DNA of 64,000 nt from G020353115 sp964389685 (GCA_964389685.1 CAYMFM010000015.1:3663-67662); one strand, 5' to 3'. Shown: positions 37,820 to 46,275, numbered from the stretch's first letter. Notes: a model not told the origin generated them from the sequence alone. Translations and numbers: made by a program.

Positions 37820-38425
37820 TTGTTTCTCAGAATAACATATAAGGGTGGAAAAGAGAAGCCGGATCAATACAGCGACCAGGAGATAATCGCGTGGTACCGG
37901 GAGGATCGTGATCCGGAATGGATCGGTATTTTATTTGAACGATACACCCACCTGGTGTTGGGTATATGTCTCAAATACCTGAAGAGTGAAGAAGATTCAA
38001 AAGATGCTGTGATGCAGATATTTGAAAACCTGATGGATGATCTGGTGAACCATCGTGTGGATCATTTTAAATCCTGGTTGTACACCCTTACCAGGAATCA
38101 TTGTCTGATGCAATTGAGAAAAATTCGGACAGTAAACAGATACCATGAAGCTGAACTGATTAAATTAAGAGAATCGATTATGGAATCTGCAGACAAAATG
38201 CATCTGAACAATGAGAGAGAACTGGATCATATGTTGGAAGCACTTTCAAGTGGAATTGCGATGCTGTCAAAAGAGCAATCGAAATGCATTGAGTTGATGT
38301 ACCTGAAGGAAAAGTCGTATAAAGAGATCGCCAGCCTTACTGGCTACAACCTCAAGCAGGTTAAAAGTTATATACAGAATGGCAAAAGAAATTTACAAAA
38401 AATCCTAAACCGAGGTGATGGTTAA
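37820..38425 (+). CDS. ECF-type RNA polymerase sigma factor
   Basis: A 201-aa sigma-70-family protein without region 3, so extracytoplasmic-function type. Region 2: LFERYTHLVLGICLKYLKSE ... VMQIFENLMDDL and FKSWLYTLTRNHCLMQLRK; region 4: LSKEQSKCIELMYLKEKSYK EIASLTGY followed by the recognition helix NLKQVKSYIQNGKRNL. TTG at 37820 appears to be the start; no ATG precedes region 2. The gene runs into the anti-sigma-like gene (8-bp overlap with its preferred ATG), which suggests translational coupling. Confidence 0.9.
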   Translation: MFLRITYKGGKEKPDQYSDQEIIAWYREDRDPEWIGILFERYTHLVLGICLKYLKSEEDSKDAVMQIFENLMDDLVNHRVDHFKSWLYTLTRNHCLMQLRKIRTVNRYHEAELIKLRESIMESADKMHLNNERELDHMLEALSSGIAMLSKEQSKCIELMYLKEKSYKEIASLTGYNLKQVKSYIQNGKRNLQKILNRGDG

Positions 38426-39560
38426 ATCAAAACATACTCGCAATCTATTCAATGCTTCTGGTTGTTTAACCCTGGATGTTATTAACCGGTATCATTCCGG
38501 CAGGCTCAGCAATAAGGACCTGGAGGTTGTCAGGCAACATATGGAGGAGTGTGAAATGTGCAGGGATGCGGTTGAGGGATATAAGAACCTCACCGATCAA
38601 AAGAGGCAGCACGAGCTTGTTTTAACCCTCCGAAAAAAAATCAGAAGCAGGTATTTAACCAGGCCCACAAAGATGCTTTATGGTAGAGAAAGAAGGCTTA
38701 ATCCTACATTAACATACATCTCTGCAGCAGCTACAATACTTATCATTCTTGGTATATTTGGTCTTATAAATACCGATATTTTCCGTCACGAAAACTATGT
38801 AGCCGAACAGATACAGGAGGGAGAAATGAAAAGTGAGGATCGGATTACCCGGGTGGAAGAACCCGCTTCTGAAGCACAAATTGAAACTCCTCCTGAACTG
38901 TCCAAGCGACCGGATTCATCAACCTGCCATCTTGATAATCAGGAACCTGAATTAACGGAAGAAACGACTGTAATTACCGGTGAAATAGAAATGGAAGAAA
39001 AAGCTTTCCCCGAAAGGGATGTTCGTCTTGCACAAGCAGCTGAGGAAATGATACCGGATGAACCAGCGGATACCCATTTGATTGAAAGAGTAGAACATGT
39101 TGCCGGTGTTGAGATTAAAACCGTATCTGAAGCTGGAAAATCAGCAGCCAAAAAAGTTGCTGCCCTGCCGGTAAAAAGTGTGTCAGCCGATATGGATGTT
39201 GAGACAGGATTGGAAAAAGGGGATACTGGAAGAACTGCAACGGGCATTCTTTTCTTTACATGGGTTGATGAAATGCCGCAATTCTCCGTCAACGGGTATC
39301 AGGATTTTAATGATTATATCCGCAAGAATCTGAAATATCCTGAAAACGCAAGAGAACGTGGTGTTACCGGGGAAGTATTGATCCAGTTTATAGTAAATAC
39401 ATACGGAAAAGTGGAAGACGTTAAGGCGATACAGGTGGTTGATCCGTTGCTGGACCAGGAGGCAATCAGGGTGGTCAAATCCTCCCCAAGATGGAGATCC
39501 GGGAGGCAAAACGGTGAAAAAGTAAACGTGCAATTGGTATACCCTTTAATCTTTGAATGA
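38418..39560 (+). CDS. Anti-sigma-like protein with zinc-finger domain and periplasmic TonB C-terminal domain
   Basis: A 380-aa single-pass membrane protein. The cytoplasmic part has the HX3CX2C zinc anti-sigma motif (QHMEECEMCRDAV, about residues 36-48). One transmembrane helix follows (LTYISAAATILIILGIFGLI, about 95-115), then an acidic low-complexity periplasmic stretch (about 130-270) and a TonB C-terminal domain (IRKNLKYPENARERGVTGEV ... VQLVYPLIFE). It probably holds the upstream sigma factor and releases it on a periplasmic signal. ATG at 38418 is preferred over GTG at 38415. Confidence 0.85.
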   Translation: MVKSKHTRNLFNASGCLTLDVINRYHSGRLSNKDLEVVRQHMEECEMCRDAVEGYKNLTDQKRQHELVLTLRKKIRSRYLTRPTKMLYGRERRLNPTLTYISAAATILIILGIFGLINTDIFRHENYVAEQIQEGEMKSEDRITRVEEPASEAQIETPPELSKRPDSSTCHLDNQEPELTEETTVITGEIEMEEKAFPERDVRLAQAAEEMIPDEPADTHLIERVEHVAGVEIKTVSEAGKSAAKKVAALPVKSVSADMDVETGLEKGDTGRTATGILFFTWVDEMPQFSVNGYQDFNDYIRKNLKYPENARERGVTGEVLIQFIVNTYGKVEDVKAIQVVDPLLDQEAIRVVKSSPRWRSGRQNGEKVNVQLVYPLIFE

Positions 39561-39679
39561 TGCCCTAATTCCTTTATAGAGAAACTGTTCCCATCCTCAT
39601 AGGTCATTTTTTGCTTCATTAGTAAGACCTTTTATACCTTCCGGGAGTGGGAAATAACCATAATATTTTGTAAATTTTA

Positions 39680-40831
39680 GTGGCAAAAAATGATCACATT
39701 CTCAATGACCCGGCTATGAGCAGCACCTTGGTTAATATTTTTACACTGGGGAATTCCCATGCAGCCTATTTTCTTAAAAGCCATCTTGATTCATGCAGTA
39801 TTGAATCTTTCCTTTCATTCGATGAAAGCAACACATCAAGAAAAATGAAAAGGACCGAAGGGGTGAAGGTAAAAGTGAAGGATAGCGATGTAGAGAAAGC
39901 TGTCGGGGTAATCGTGGAATTGACAGGCAAATACGGGAAACTGGATGATCAGAAAGCAACACACTTCAGGAAAATTCTGGTCCCGGTTGACTTTTCGGAT
40001 GTGGCTGTAACAGCATCCCAATATGCCATCAGCCTGGCTGAGAACCTGCACGGTGAAATTCGTCTTTTCCATGTATACGATGATCCCCTTAAGGAACAGC
40101 GAATAAAGCAAACAAGCACGTTTGAAAAATATCATGACGAAGAGTTACAGTTGATCGAGGAGAAGTGTAAAGAAAATATTCTTGTGTTCACGTCGAAATT
40201 GAAAGAAAAGGTAAAACCTGAAACAGTTACAAGAGCAAGAATTCACTATTCAATGGCGCTTGGATCACTGGATAGTGAAATTATTCATATGAGCAACCAG
40301 TATCGGCCTGAATTAATTATTCTGGGTACTAGCAAGGAACCGGATAAGATAAACCAACTTTCTGAAATGCTCTGTTTGAAAATTGCCCAAAATGTAACTG
40401 TTCCATTACTGGTCGTTCCTCAGGAGGCTGAATTTCAGGGTGTGGAAAATATCAATCTTCTCTATGCCACGGATTTCCTCGATTCCGATTTTACATCCTT
40501 GAGAACACTGCTTGCCCTTATGGCACCTTTCAAGGTGAAATACTTCTGCATTCATGTTGATAATGAGGATGATAACATACTGAAAGTTCAAAAAATGCAT
40601 GAACTTCAGGAGGTGATCGAGCAGGATTACAGCAATTATTCCATCGATTTTCAGTTAATAAAGAACGAGGACATGATCAATGGGATAATGGATTTTGTAA
40701 AAGAAGAGAATATTCATATCATTTCATTTACGAATCCCAGGAGAAGTATGATATATCGTTTGCTGAGCCCGAATAATTTGAAACGGATGATTCAGCAAAC
40801 TGCCATCCCGATGTTCATCTTCCGGTCGTAG
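39680..40831 (+). CDS. Tandem universal stress protein with N-terminal DUF2007-like domain
   Basis: A 383-aa cytoplasmic protein. Residues about 16-75 (LVNIFTLGNSHAAYFLKSHL ... DSDVEKAVGVIVELTGKY) resemble DUF2007, a small putative signal-transducing domain. Two UspA domains follow: KILVPVDFSDVAVTASQYAI ... ELIILGTS ... VPLLVVP (about 95-250) and a more divergent NLLYATDFLDSDFTSLRTLL ... FTNPRRS ... IPMFIFRS (about 255-383). Tandem USPs respond to stress or energy state; the first domain keeps the expected nucleotide-loop glycine pattern only partly (GTSKEPDK). Start is GTG at 39680 or ATG at 39716. Confidence 0.88.
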   Translation: MAKNDHILNDPAMSSTLVNIFTLGNSHAAYFLKSHLDSCSIESFLSFDESNTSRKMKRTEGVKVKVKDSDVEKAVGVIVELTGKYGKLDDQKATHFRKILVPVDFSDVAVTASQYAISLAENLHGEIRLFHVYDDPLKEQRIKQTSTFEKYHDEELQLIEEKCKENILVFTSKLKEKVKPETVTRARIHYSMALGSLDSEIIHMSNQYRPELIILGTSKEPDKINQLSEMLCLKIAQNVTVPLLVVPQEAEFQGVENINLLYATDFLDSDFTSLRTLLALMAPFKVKYFCIHVDNEDDNILKVQKMHELQEVIEQDYSNYSIDFQLIKNEDMINGIMDFVKEENIHIISFTNPRRSMIYRLLSPNNLKRMIQQTAIPMFIFRS

Positions 40832-40929
40832 AATTGAATGAGGTGTAATCGCCGGTAAATAGATAGATCAGAGCATCTTCGGGTTGTTTGTGAGCCACGG
40901 ATGAGGGATGGGGAAGGAAAGTTAGTTTT

Positions 40930-40937
40930 TACTTTTG
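40930..40937 (+). promoter_or_regulatory. -7 element upstream of the SiaC-like gene
   Basis: TACTTTTG matches TAnnTTTG exactly, 48 bp upstream of the start codon. No good -33 element is visible. Confidence 0.4.
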
Positions 40938-40985
40938 AATTAAATGTTTTATTTTTATTCCAGGCAATAAAAGAATAAAATAGAT

Positions 40986-41369
40986 ATGCAAGACTTACTT
41001 ATTGAATCTACCAGGAAGTCTCCACTCGTTAGTTTACAAGATGGCAATCTCCAATTTAGCGGTAGGGCAATTCCCGAAAACCCGGCAGATTTTTTCAAAC
41101 CGGTGATGGTTTGGATAAAAGAATATACTAAATCATTGGCAGATCATACTACAATTGACCTGAAATTTGAATATATTAACACGGCTGCAACCAAGTGGAT
41201 TTACAACGTACTTAAGATATTGGGAGAAGTCGAAGGGCATCAGAAAAAAATGGTTGTCAACTGGCATTATGAGGTGGGAGATGATGATATGTATGAGCTT
41301 GGACATGTATTGAAAAAACTGGTGTTATCGCCATTTAATTTTATTGAGGAGGAAGAGACAACCGATTAA
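40986..41369 (+). CDS. SiaC-like (DUF1987) regulatory phosphoprotein
   Basis: A 127-aa protein of the DUF1987/SiaC family. The sequence opens with MQDLLIESTRKSPLVSLQDG and keeps GRAIPENPADFFKPVMVWIK, FEYINTAATKWIYNVLKIL and VNWHYEVGDDDMYELGHVL. In Pseudomonas SiaC is phosphorylated by SiaB and controls a diguanylate cyclase; in Bacteroidota homologues usually sit near SiaB-like kinases and stress kinases, none of which is present here. The conserved Thr in the YINTAATK stretch is the probable phosphosite. The stop overlaps by 4 bp with the convergent MutS-like gene. Confidence 0.88.
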   Translation: MQDLLIESTRKSPLVSLQDGNLQFSGRAIPENPADFFKPVMVWIKEYTKSLADHTTIDLKFEYINTAATKWIYNVLKILGEVEGHQKKMVVNWHYEVGDDDMYELGHVLKKLVLSPFNFIEEEETTD

Positions 41370-42724
41370 TCCGCTGCATTCTGCGGATCCAACATCTCAT
41401 CGATTTTTTCATTTTTCAGGATCAATAAACCCAGTCTTTCGTTTGATATCCCGTCGTGTAATCCAAAGTTGAAAACGGGTTTCCCATGAATAACATCGGA
41501 ATCAAAATGCTGAAAAAAAGTGTTCGGATAGTCACGTATTGCATCTTCCAGTTCCAGCAGATGCGAGGAAAGAATGAAGAGTGATGATTTCCATTTCATC
41601 AATCCATCGATCACAAGGATTGATCCATCATAGGCATCCTTTACATTTGTTCCTTTAAATAGTTCATCGAATATCATGAACGATTTTTCATGATTCCGGA
41701 GGCTTTCTGCGGCTTTCTTTATCCGGAGGACCTCGCTATAGAAATAGCTGTATCCGAGGCTCAGGTTATCCGTGGTGTTCAGGCTGCTGAAGAGGCATTG
41801 GAACAGGGTCATCCGCATGGAAGTTGCAGGGACTCCCATTCCAAGATGAGCAAGAAAAACAGCGATGCCACAAGATTTTAAAAAAGTGGTTTTCCCGGAC
41901 ATGTTTGGACCTGTAAGGAAAAGAAAATTACTCTTGTTACTGAATCGGGTGGAATTACCAACGGGATTTTTTAGAAATAGATGGTATAATCCCTCGACTT
42001 CCATTTCCGGCTCGCTGGAATCGATAATCTCCGGGAAAACAAGACCGTATTCATCATTGGCTTTTGCCATGGAGATCAATACATCCAGTTCGTAAAGAAG
42101 GGAAACCAGGTTGATTACTTCTGCCTTATGCTTCTCTCTGAATAGTTTGTCGTAGTAAATGAGCTGTGCTGCGCTCACTCCCTTATCTAACCCTTTGTGG
42201 ATAATCCTTGAAAAAGGTTCAGATCCGAGAATTCGAGCCATCTCACCGGTTATTTCCAGCAACAGGGAGGGGAGATCATCTGTAGGAATCCGGGCTGAAA
42301 AATTTGAAAGCAAGGAGATAAAAACGATGGTTATCCGGGTTCCATTAAAGATGGTTTTCCGGAAATTCTTGTTCCGGATCACATCAATCAAACCTTCCAG
42401 GTAGATTGCAATTTTATGGTTACTGGATACCGGTTCTGCTTTCGAATAATAATACTGTTCGACCTGATCCATCAAATTTTTAAATGCCTTAATATCCCAG
42501 TTTTCAAACCGGTCCATGATGTATGTTATACTCGCCTGCCTGCGTACGATCTCTTCTCTGTCACAAAGCGGATTTTTGAATCTTTTTCGCAAAAATTCAC
42601 CTCCTCCGGGTGTAACAGTTCTGTTTAAGAGGTCAAATACTGTTAAACCGGAGCCTTCACCATACATAAGCTCCAGCTCTTTTATCGTCTGGTAATCCAG
42701 ATTTAACTTCTTTTCATCTGACAT
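41366..42724 (-). CDS. MutS-family ATPase lacking the mismatch-recognition domain
   Basis: A 452-aa protein with MutS core/lever region (about 20-250: FDLLNRTVTPGGGEFLRKRF, CDREEIVRRQASITYIMDRF) and the ABC-type ATPase domain: Walker A LTGPNMSGKTTFLKS near 272, Walker B SFMIFDELFKGTNVKDAYDG, and the switch His in LSSHLLELED. It has no N-terminal mismatch-binding domain and no Smr nuclease tail, so it belongs to the short MutS-like proteins of Bacteroidota with unknown role rather than classical mismatch repair. Single gene on the minus strand. Confidence 0.9.
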   Translation of the reverse strand: MSDEKKLNLDYQTIKELELMYGEGSGLTVFDLLNRTVTPGGGEFLRKRFKNPLCDREEIVRRQASITYIMDRFENWDIKAFKNLMDQVEQYYYSKAEPVSSNHKIAIYLEGLIDVIRNKNFRKTIFNGTRITIVFISLLSNFSARIPTDDLPSLLLEITGEMARILGSEPFSRIIHKGLDKGVSAAQLIYYDKLFREKHKAEVINLVSLLYELDVLISMAKANDEYGLVFPEIIDSSEPEMEVEGLYHLFLKNPVGNSTRFSNKSNFLFLTGPNMSGKTTFLKSCGIAVFLAHLGMGVPATSMRMTLFQCLFSSLNTTDNLSLGYSYFYSEVLRIKKAAESLRNHEKSFMIFDELFKGTNVKDAYDGSILVIDGLMKWKSSLFILSSHLLELEDAIRDYPNTFFQHFDSDVIHGKPVFNFGLHDGISNERLGLLILKNEKIDEMLDPQNAAD

Positions 42725-42823
42725 GGCCTTATGAAGTTTTCACAATATATTTCATTATTATTGATATTAAACGGAAGTTGTCCGTCATGTTGTATCGAGG
42801 GAAATTGGAATAAAATTAATTTT

Positions 42824-42831
42824 TACATTTG
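42824..42831 (+). promoter_or_regulatory. -7 element ahead of the thioesterase operon
   Basis: TACATTTG matches TAnnTTTG exactly, 90 bp upstream of the thioesterase ATG. A TTG at 42805-42807 is 16 bp upstream, slightly short for a -33 element. Confidence 0.4.
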
Positions 42832-42920
42832 TATTTTCATACAAAAACTTTGGGAAAGCAAATGGGAGTTATCCTGTGACGAATTATTTCCGGCAGACAA
42901 ATCATTAAATAATTAAATCT

Positions 42921-43307
42921 ATGTTTCAAAGTTTTGTTGAGGTTAGGGGATATGAGCTCGATTCATTCAACCATGTGAACAATGCGGTTTATCTCAACTA
43001 TTTCGAGCATGCAAGGTGGGAGATACTGAAGGAGAAAGGACTCATTGACTTCTTCAGGAAATCAGGTAATTTTCTGGTTGTGGTTGAGACGCACATTAAA
43101 TACATTAGAGAGATCAAACTTTTTGATAAACTGGTGATCAATACATCCATTGGAAGGAAAGATCCCTATCTGATTTTTCATCATGAAATGCTTCAATCCG
43201 GTTCAAATAAAAAGGTATCAAAAGCAACTGTCAAAACGTTATTGCTGGATGAAACAAGGACACCCATTGATATGCCACAAGAGATTTTAATGATGCTTAA
43301 TGGATAA
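42921..43307 (+). CDS. Acyl-CoA/acyl-ACP thioesterase (4HBT hotdog fold)
   Basis: A 128-aa hotdog-fold thioesterase. The catalytic motif DSFNHVNNAVYLNYFEHARW (Asp at residue 14) is of the 4-hydroxybenzoyl-CoA thioesterase/YbgC type. Such enzymes release acyl groups from CoA or ACP and occur in aryl-polyene and fatty-acid-like clusters. It is the first gene of a plus-strand operon; its last 8 bases overlap the start of the crotonase gene (ATGGATAA), so the two are coupled. Confidence 0.9.
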   Translation: MFQSFVEVRGYELDSFNHVNNAVYLNYFEHARWEILKEKGLIDFFRKSGNFLVVVETHIKYIREIKLFDKLVINTSIGRKDPYLIFHHEMLQSGSNKKVSKATVKTLLLDETRTPIDMPQEILMMLNG

Positions 43308-44052
43308 TAAAGGACATATTCAATTTACTGTTGATGATCCTGTTGGAATCATTACCCTGGATAATCCTCCAGAAAATTCCCTGTCTGAACCGGATTTTCT
43401 GAAGGATAGCGAGTTGGAGGATTTTCTTCATAAAAACAGGCTGAAAGGTCTTGTTTTTACAGGTAGTGGCAGGCATTTTTCTTCGGGGGCAGATCTTCAG
43501 GAATTATTTGAAATAGCCGGAAAGAAAAACCTGCTACAAACGAAAATCGAACAGGGGAAACGATTGTTACAATCAATTGAAGAATTGGATATTCCCGTTG
43601 TAGCCGCTGTTGACGGAATCTGTTTTGGAGGGGGCTTTGAAATTGCGTTAGCCTGCCATATTAGAGTTTGCGGCGAAAAAACCCTGCTTGCTTTTCCTGA
43701 AGTAAACCACAATTTGATGCCCGGCCTTGGAGGTATTCGTCGGTTATCAAAACTCCTCAAAGGAGGAGTGAGTTATGAGATGATCATTGGTGGTGATATG
43801 ATTGATGCAGCAAAAGCATTGGAATTGAATATTGTGGACCATGTTGTGGCTTCTGGTGAAACTTTATCCTATTCCGTCCATCTGTTGAAATCGATGGTTC
43901 ATAATAAACCGAGGGAAGTCATTCAAGCCATTACCAGAGCGATCTATTATTGCAGGAATAAGACCGCTGAGGAAGCCTTTTTAGAAGAGACAAAACTTTT
44001 TTGTGATCTTGCCCGTAAAGAAGCAAAGCGAAGAGAAAATGAATCAGACTGA
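43300..44052 (+). CDS. Enoyl-CoA hydratase/isomerase family protein (paralogue 1)
   Basis: A 250-aa crotonase-fold protein. Seen: VGIITLDNPPENSLS at the N-terminus, the oxyanion loop HFSSGADLQEL, GICFGGGFEIALACHIRVC with the first catalytic Glu, and FPEVNHNLMPGLGGIRRL with the second Glu. Both acid-base Glu residues of hydratases are kept. It is most similar in pattern to the second crotonase two genes downstream, sharing the unusual ACHIR (usual CD). In this operon it could dehydrate or isomerise an acyl-CoA or acyl-ACP intermediate. Start ATG is fixed by overlap with the thioesterase stop. Confidence 0.9.
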   Translation: MDNKGHIQFTVDDPVGIITLDNPPENSLSEPDFLKDSELEDFLHKNRLKGLVFTGSGRHFSSGADLQELFEIAGKKNLLQTKIEQGKRLLQSIEELDIPVVAAVDGICFGGGFEIALACHIRVCGEKTLLAFPEVNHNLMPGLGGIRRLSKLLKGGVSYEMIIGGDMIDAAKALELNIVDHVVASGETLSYSVHLLKSMVHNKPREVIQAITRAIYYCRNKTAEEAFLEETKLFCDLARKEAKRRENESD

Positions 44053-44119
44053 ACTTTATCGTTGTTAATCACATGCTGCAGTGACTCATTCGGTTAAATA
44101 TGGAAAGAAACAGGAGATC

Positions 44120-44449
44120 ATGTTGCTTGATGAATGGCACGAACGCTTTAACAAGAAATCTGTTCTTGAGCCATTGTTCACACCGAGGGAACTTGAGCTT
44201 TTCCCAGGTAAAGCGAATGCTGGAAGCCTTGCAGGACGATACATTATAAAAAAACTACTGTTTACTGAGCTTCAGTACGAGGGAGATTTCAGGGAAATAG
44301 AGATATTAAACGACGATTTTGGGAAACCTGTACTCCGGTTGTCTGATCATTTGAAAGGTTGTTGCTACAACAGGGGGATACAAAACATCTGCTGTTCTAT
44401 TTCGCATTCCAGGAAACGGGTAGTGGGAATGATCATCTTTGAGATATAA
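44120..44449 (+). CDS. Degenerate AcpS-like 4'-phosphopantetheinyl transferase homologue
   Basis: A 109-aa protein from ATG 44120, preceded by AGGAG; a GTG at 44081 would add 13 residues. It aligns by eye with holo-ACP synthase: LFTPRELELF, SLAGRYIIKKLLFTE (AcpS: S-x-AARFAAKEA), GKPVLRLSDHLKG and CCSISHSRKRVVGMII (AcpS: SISHT..YA.A). It lacks the N-terminal metal-binding G-x-D-I motif, and the metal-ligand Glu of AAKEA is Lys here. It may be inactive or a scaffold. It sits between the two crotonase genes of the operon. Confidence 0.65.
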   Translation: MLLDEWHERFNKKSVLEPLFTPRELELFPGKANAGSLAGRYIIKKLLFTELQYEGDFREIEILNDDFGKPVLRLSDHLKGCCYNRGIQNICCSISHSRKRVVGMIIFEI

Positions 44450-44474
44450 ATATAGGAATAACCTTATTTTAATT

Positions 44475-45170
44475 GTGGATCACTATACAACCATAGAGTG
44501 GAAAGTGGAGGAGATGATAGGACATTTGGTGCTGAACCAGCCACCAAACAATTCTATGAGCAATCTGTTTTTCAATGAACTGGGTGATCTTGTGAGGAAT
44601 GTCATTCCAGATGAAAAGATCAATGCAATCCTGGTTTACGGAAAGGGCCGGCACTTTTCCTCGGGTGCTGAATTGAAAGACCTGCTTCAAAACGTCACCG
44701 AAAATTGTTCGGATAACCCTTCAAATCAGGCAGATCAACAACCTGATTTCTTGATTGAAAACCTGGAAACCTTTCGTTTTTTCAACAGAATGTCTATTCC
44801 TGTTATTGCTGTTATTACAGGAGTTTGCCTTGGAGCTGCTTTTGAACTGGCATTGAGCTGCCATATCCGAATTTGTTCCGAAAGAGCTGTTCTCGGATTA
44901 CCGGAATCATCCTTTAATCTGCTGCCTGGCTTGGGCGGAGTGCATTATATGCTAAACTTAACCGATACTTTAAAAACATTTGAAATCGTTCTTGGAGGAC
45001 ATAGTTTTACCCCGCGGGAAGCACTTGCATGGGGAGTCGTGGATAAAGTGTTGGATAAAAAGGTTATACTGAACCATGCAGTGCGATTGGCAAAATTCCT
45101 GCAAGGAAAGTATAACCGGATATATTTAGAAAAACAGTTGATGGAATTTGACAAGAGCAATGAAAAATAG
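44475..45170 (+). CDS. Enoyl-CoA hydratase/isomerase family protein (paralogue 2)
   Basis: A 231-aa crotonase homologue. The open frame starts at a TTG at 44439, but GTG at 44475 gives MDHYTTIEWKVEEMIGHLVL, which lines up with MDNKGHIQFTVDDPVGIITL of paralogue 1, so it is preferred. Motifs: HFSSGAELKDLL, GVCLGAAFELALSCHIRICS (first Glu kept, the usual GGG altered to GAA) and LPESSFNLLPGLGGVHYML (second Glu kept). Probably a diverged duplicate acting on a related intermediate. Its last 11 bases overlap the KASIII gene. Confidence 0.88.
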   Translation: MDHYTTIEWKVEEMIGHLVLNQPPNNSMSNLFFNELGDLVRNVIPDEKINAILVYGKGRHFSSGAELKDLLQNVTENCSDNPSNQADQQPDFLIENLETFRFFNRMSIPVIAVITGVCLGAAFELALSCHIRICSERAVLGLPESSFNLLPGLGGVHYMLNLTDTLKTFEIVLGGHSFTPREALAWGVVDKVLDKKVILNHAVRLAKFLQGKYNRIYLEKQLMEFDKSNEK

Positions 45171-46275
45171 TGTGCACATTAAGCTGACAGGTACTGGCTC
45201 ATATCTACCCGGGACTCCGGTAACCATTGATGAGGTGGATTATTTTCTGGGTGAGTTGACCAGGGCGCCTGTACGAATACAAAAATGGCTGAAAAGGATG
45301 AAGCTGTTGATGAAAGAGATGCTGGAGGTGGAGTACTATCATTTTGCCATTGACCCTGAAACCCGGGAGTTTACCGATGATAATGTGACCATGTCAGTAA
45401 AATCGGCAAGGAAAGCATTGGATATGGCCGGTCTTCGCCCGAACGATCTGGAACTGATCATTTACGGAAGTGCTCACCAGGACCAGATGCCAACCGCTTC
45501 GGTAAGAATCCAGGAAGCACTGGGAATCGATCACTGCAGCGAACTATCCATACATGCTAATTGCACTTCTGCATATAAGGGAGTAGTAGTGGCACATGAC
45601 CTGTTGCAGTCTGGCAGGTATAGGAATGCTCTCATCATCTCGTCCAGCATGTCATCCTCCGAGTTGCGTGCCGAATATTATCATCAGGAGATCCTGAAGA
45701 AAGAAGAGGTTTTTTTGCGGTACTTTTTGAGTGATGGAGCAGGGGCTATTGTATTGCAGGCAGAAAATAAGATGACCGGTGGATTTTACCTGGAAAACTC
45801 CTATATGGAATCCATCGGTGGGAAAAAACCAGCATCGATGTTGAACCACCGTCCGGCCTATTGGATTAATCCCAGGGATGAGTATGAACAAGGATTACAC
45901 CACCTCTCCCAGATGTTTAATGAGCAATTACGCGAACATTTTCATGAGGAGGAGGGTTCTGTTTTTTACCAGGGTTTAAAACGGATGCTTACCCGTTATC
46001 CCATTGACATTCGCAAGATCCGCTTTTTCCAGGTTAATTTTCCATCCAGGCATATTTCTGAGATTGTTCTGGAAGAGTCTGCAAACCTTGGGATTCCCAG
46101 GGATGCCTTCTATTCAAAAATGGCTTCCATGGGATACGTCGGACCTCCAATGGTATTCATCTGTATGGACAAGATCATGCGGGAAGAGGCCATGGAAAAA
46201 GGGGACCTGGTGCTCAGTTTTGTAACCGAGGTGAGTAAGTTTATGCAAGCCGGATTTACGTTTGAGTACCGTTGA
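45160..46275 (+). CDS. KASIII-fold beta-ketoacyl synthase-like protein with altered active site
   Basis: A 371-aa thiolase-fold protein of the FabH type. ATG at 45160 gives MKNSVHIKLTGTGSYLPG; a TTG further upstream is less likely. The nucleophile is in LSIHANCTSAYKGV (Cys near 135), with LSDGAGAIVLQ in the usual place. In FabH the other catalytic residues are His in PHQAN and Asn in GNTS; here the corresponding stretches read FFQVNFPSRH and MGYVGPPMVF, so neither His nor Asn is at the expected place. It may do acyl transfer or a non-canonical condensation. Last gene of the plus-strand operon. Confidence 0.85.
   Translation: MKNSVHIKLTGTGSYLPGTPVTIDEVDYFLGELTRAPVRIQKWLKRMKLLMKEMLEVEYYHFAIDPETREFTDDNVTMSVKSARKALDMAGLRPNDLELIIYGSAHQDQMPTASVRIQEALGIDHCSELSIHANCTSAYKGVVVAHDLLQSGRYRNALIISSSMSSSELRAEYYHQEILKKEEVFLRYFLSDGAGAIVLQAENKMTGGFYLENSYMESIGGKKPASMLNHRPAYWINPRDEYEQGLHHLSQMFNEQLREHFHEEEGSVFYQGLKRMLTRYPIDIRKIRFFQVNFPSRHISEIVLEESANLGIPRDAFYSKMASMGYVGPPMVFICMDKIMREEAMEKGDLVLSFVTEVSKFMQAGFTFEYR

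Noticed and set aside
41366..42724. Mismatch repair MutS
   Set aside because: The protein lacks the N-terminal mismatch-recognition domain and is half the normal length; called MutS-like only.
43300..46275. HMG-CoA-synthase beta-branching cassette (HCS, ECH1, ECH2, ACP)
   Set aside because: Two crotonases and an ACP are present, but the condensing enzyme is KASIII-like, not HMG-synthase-like, and there are no modular PKS genes.
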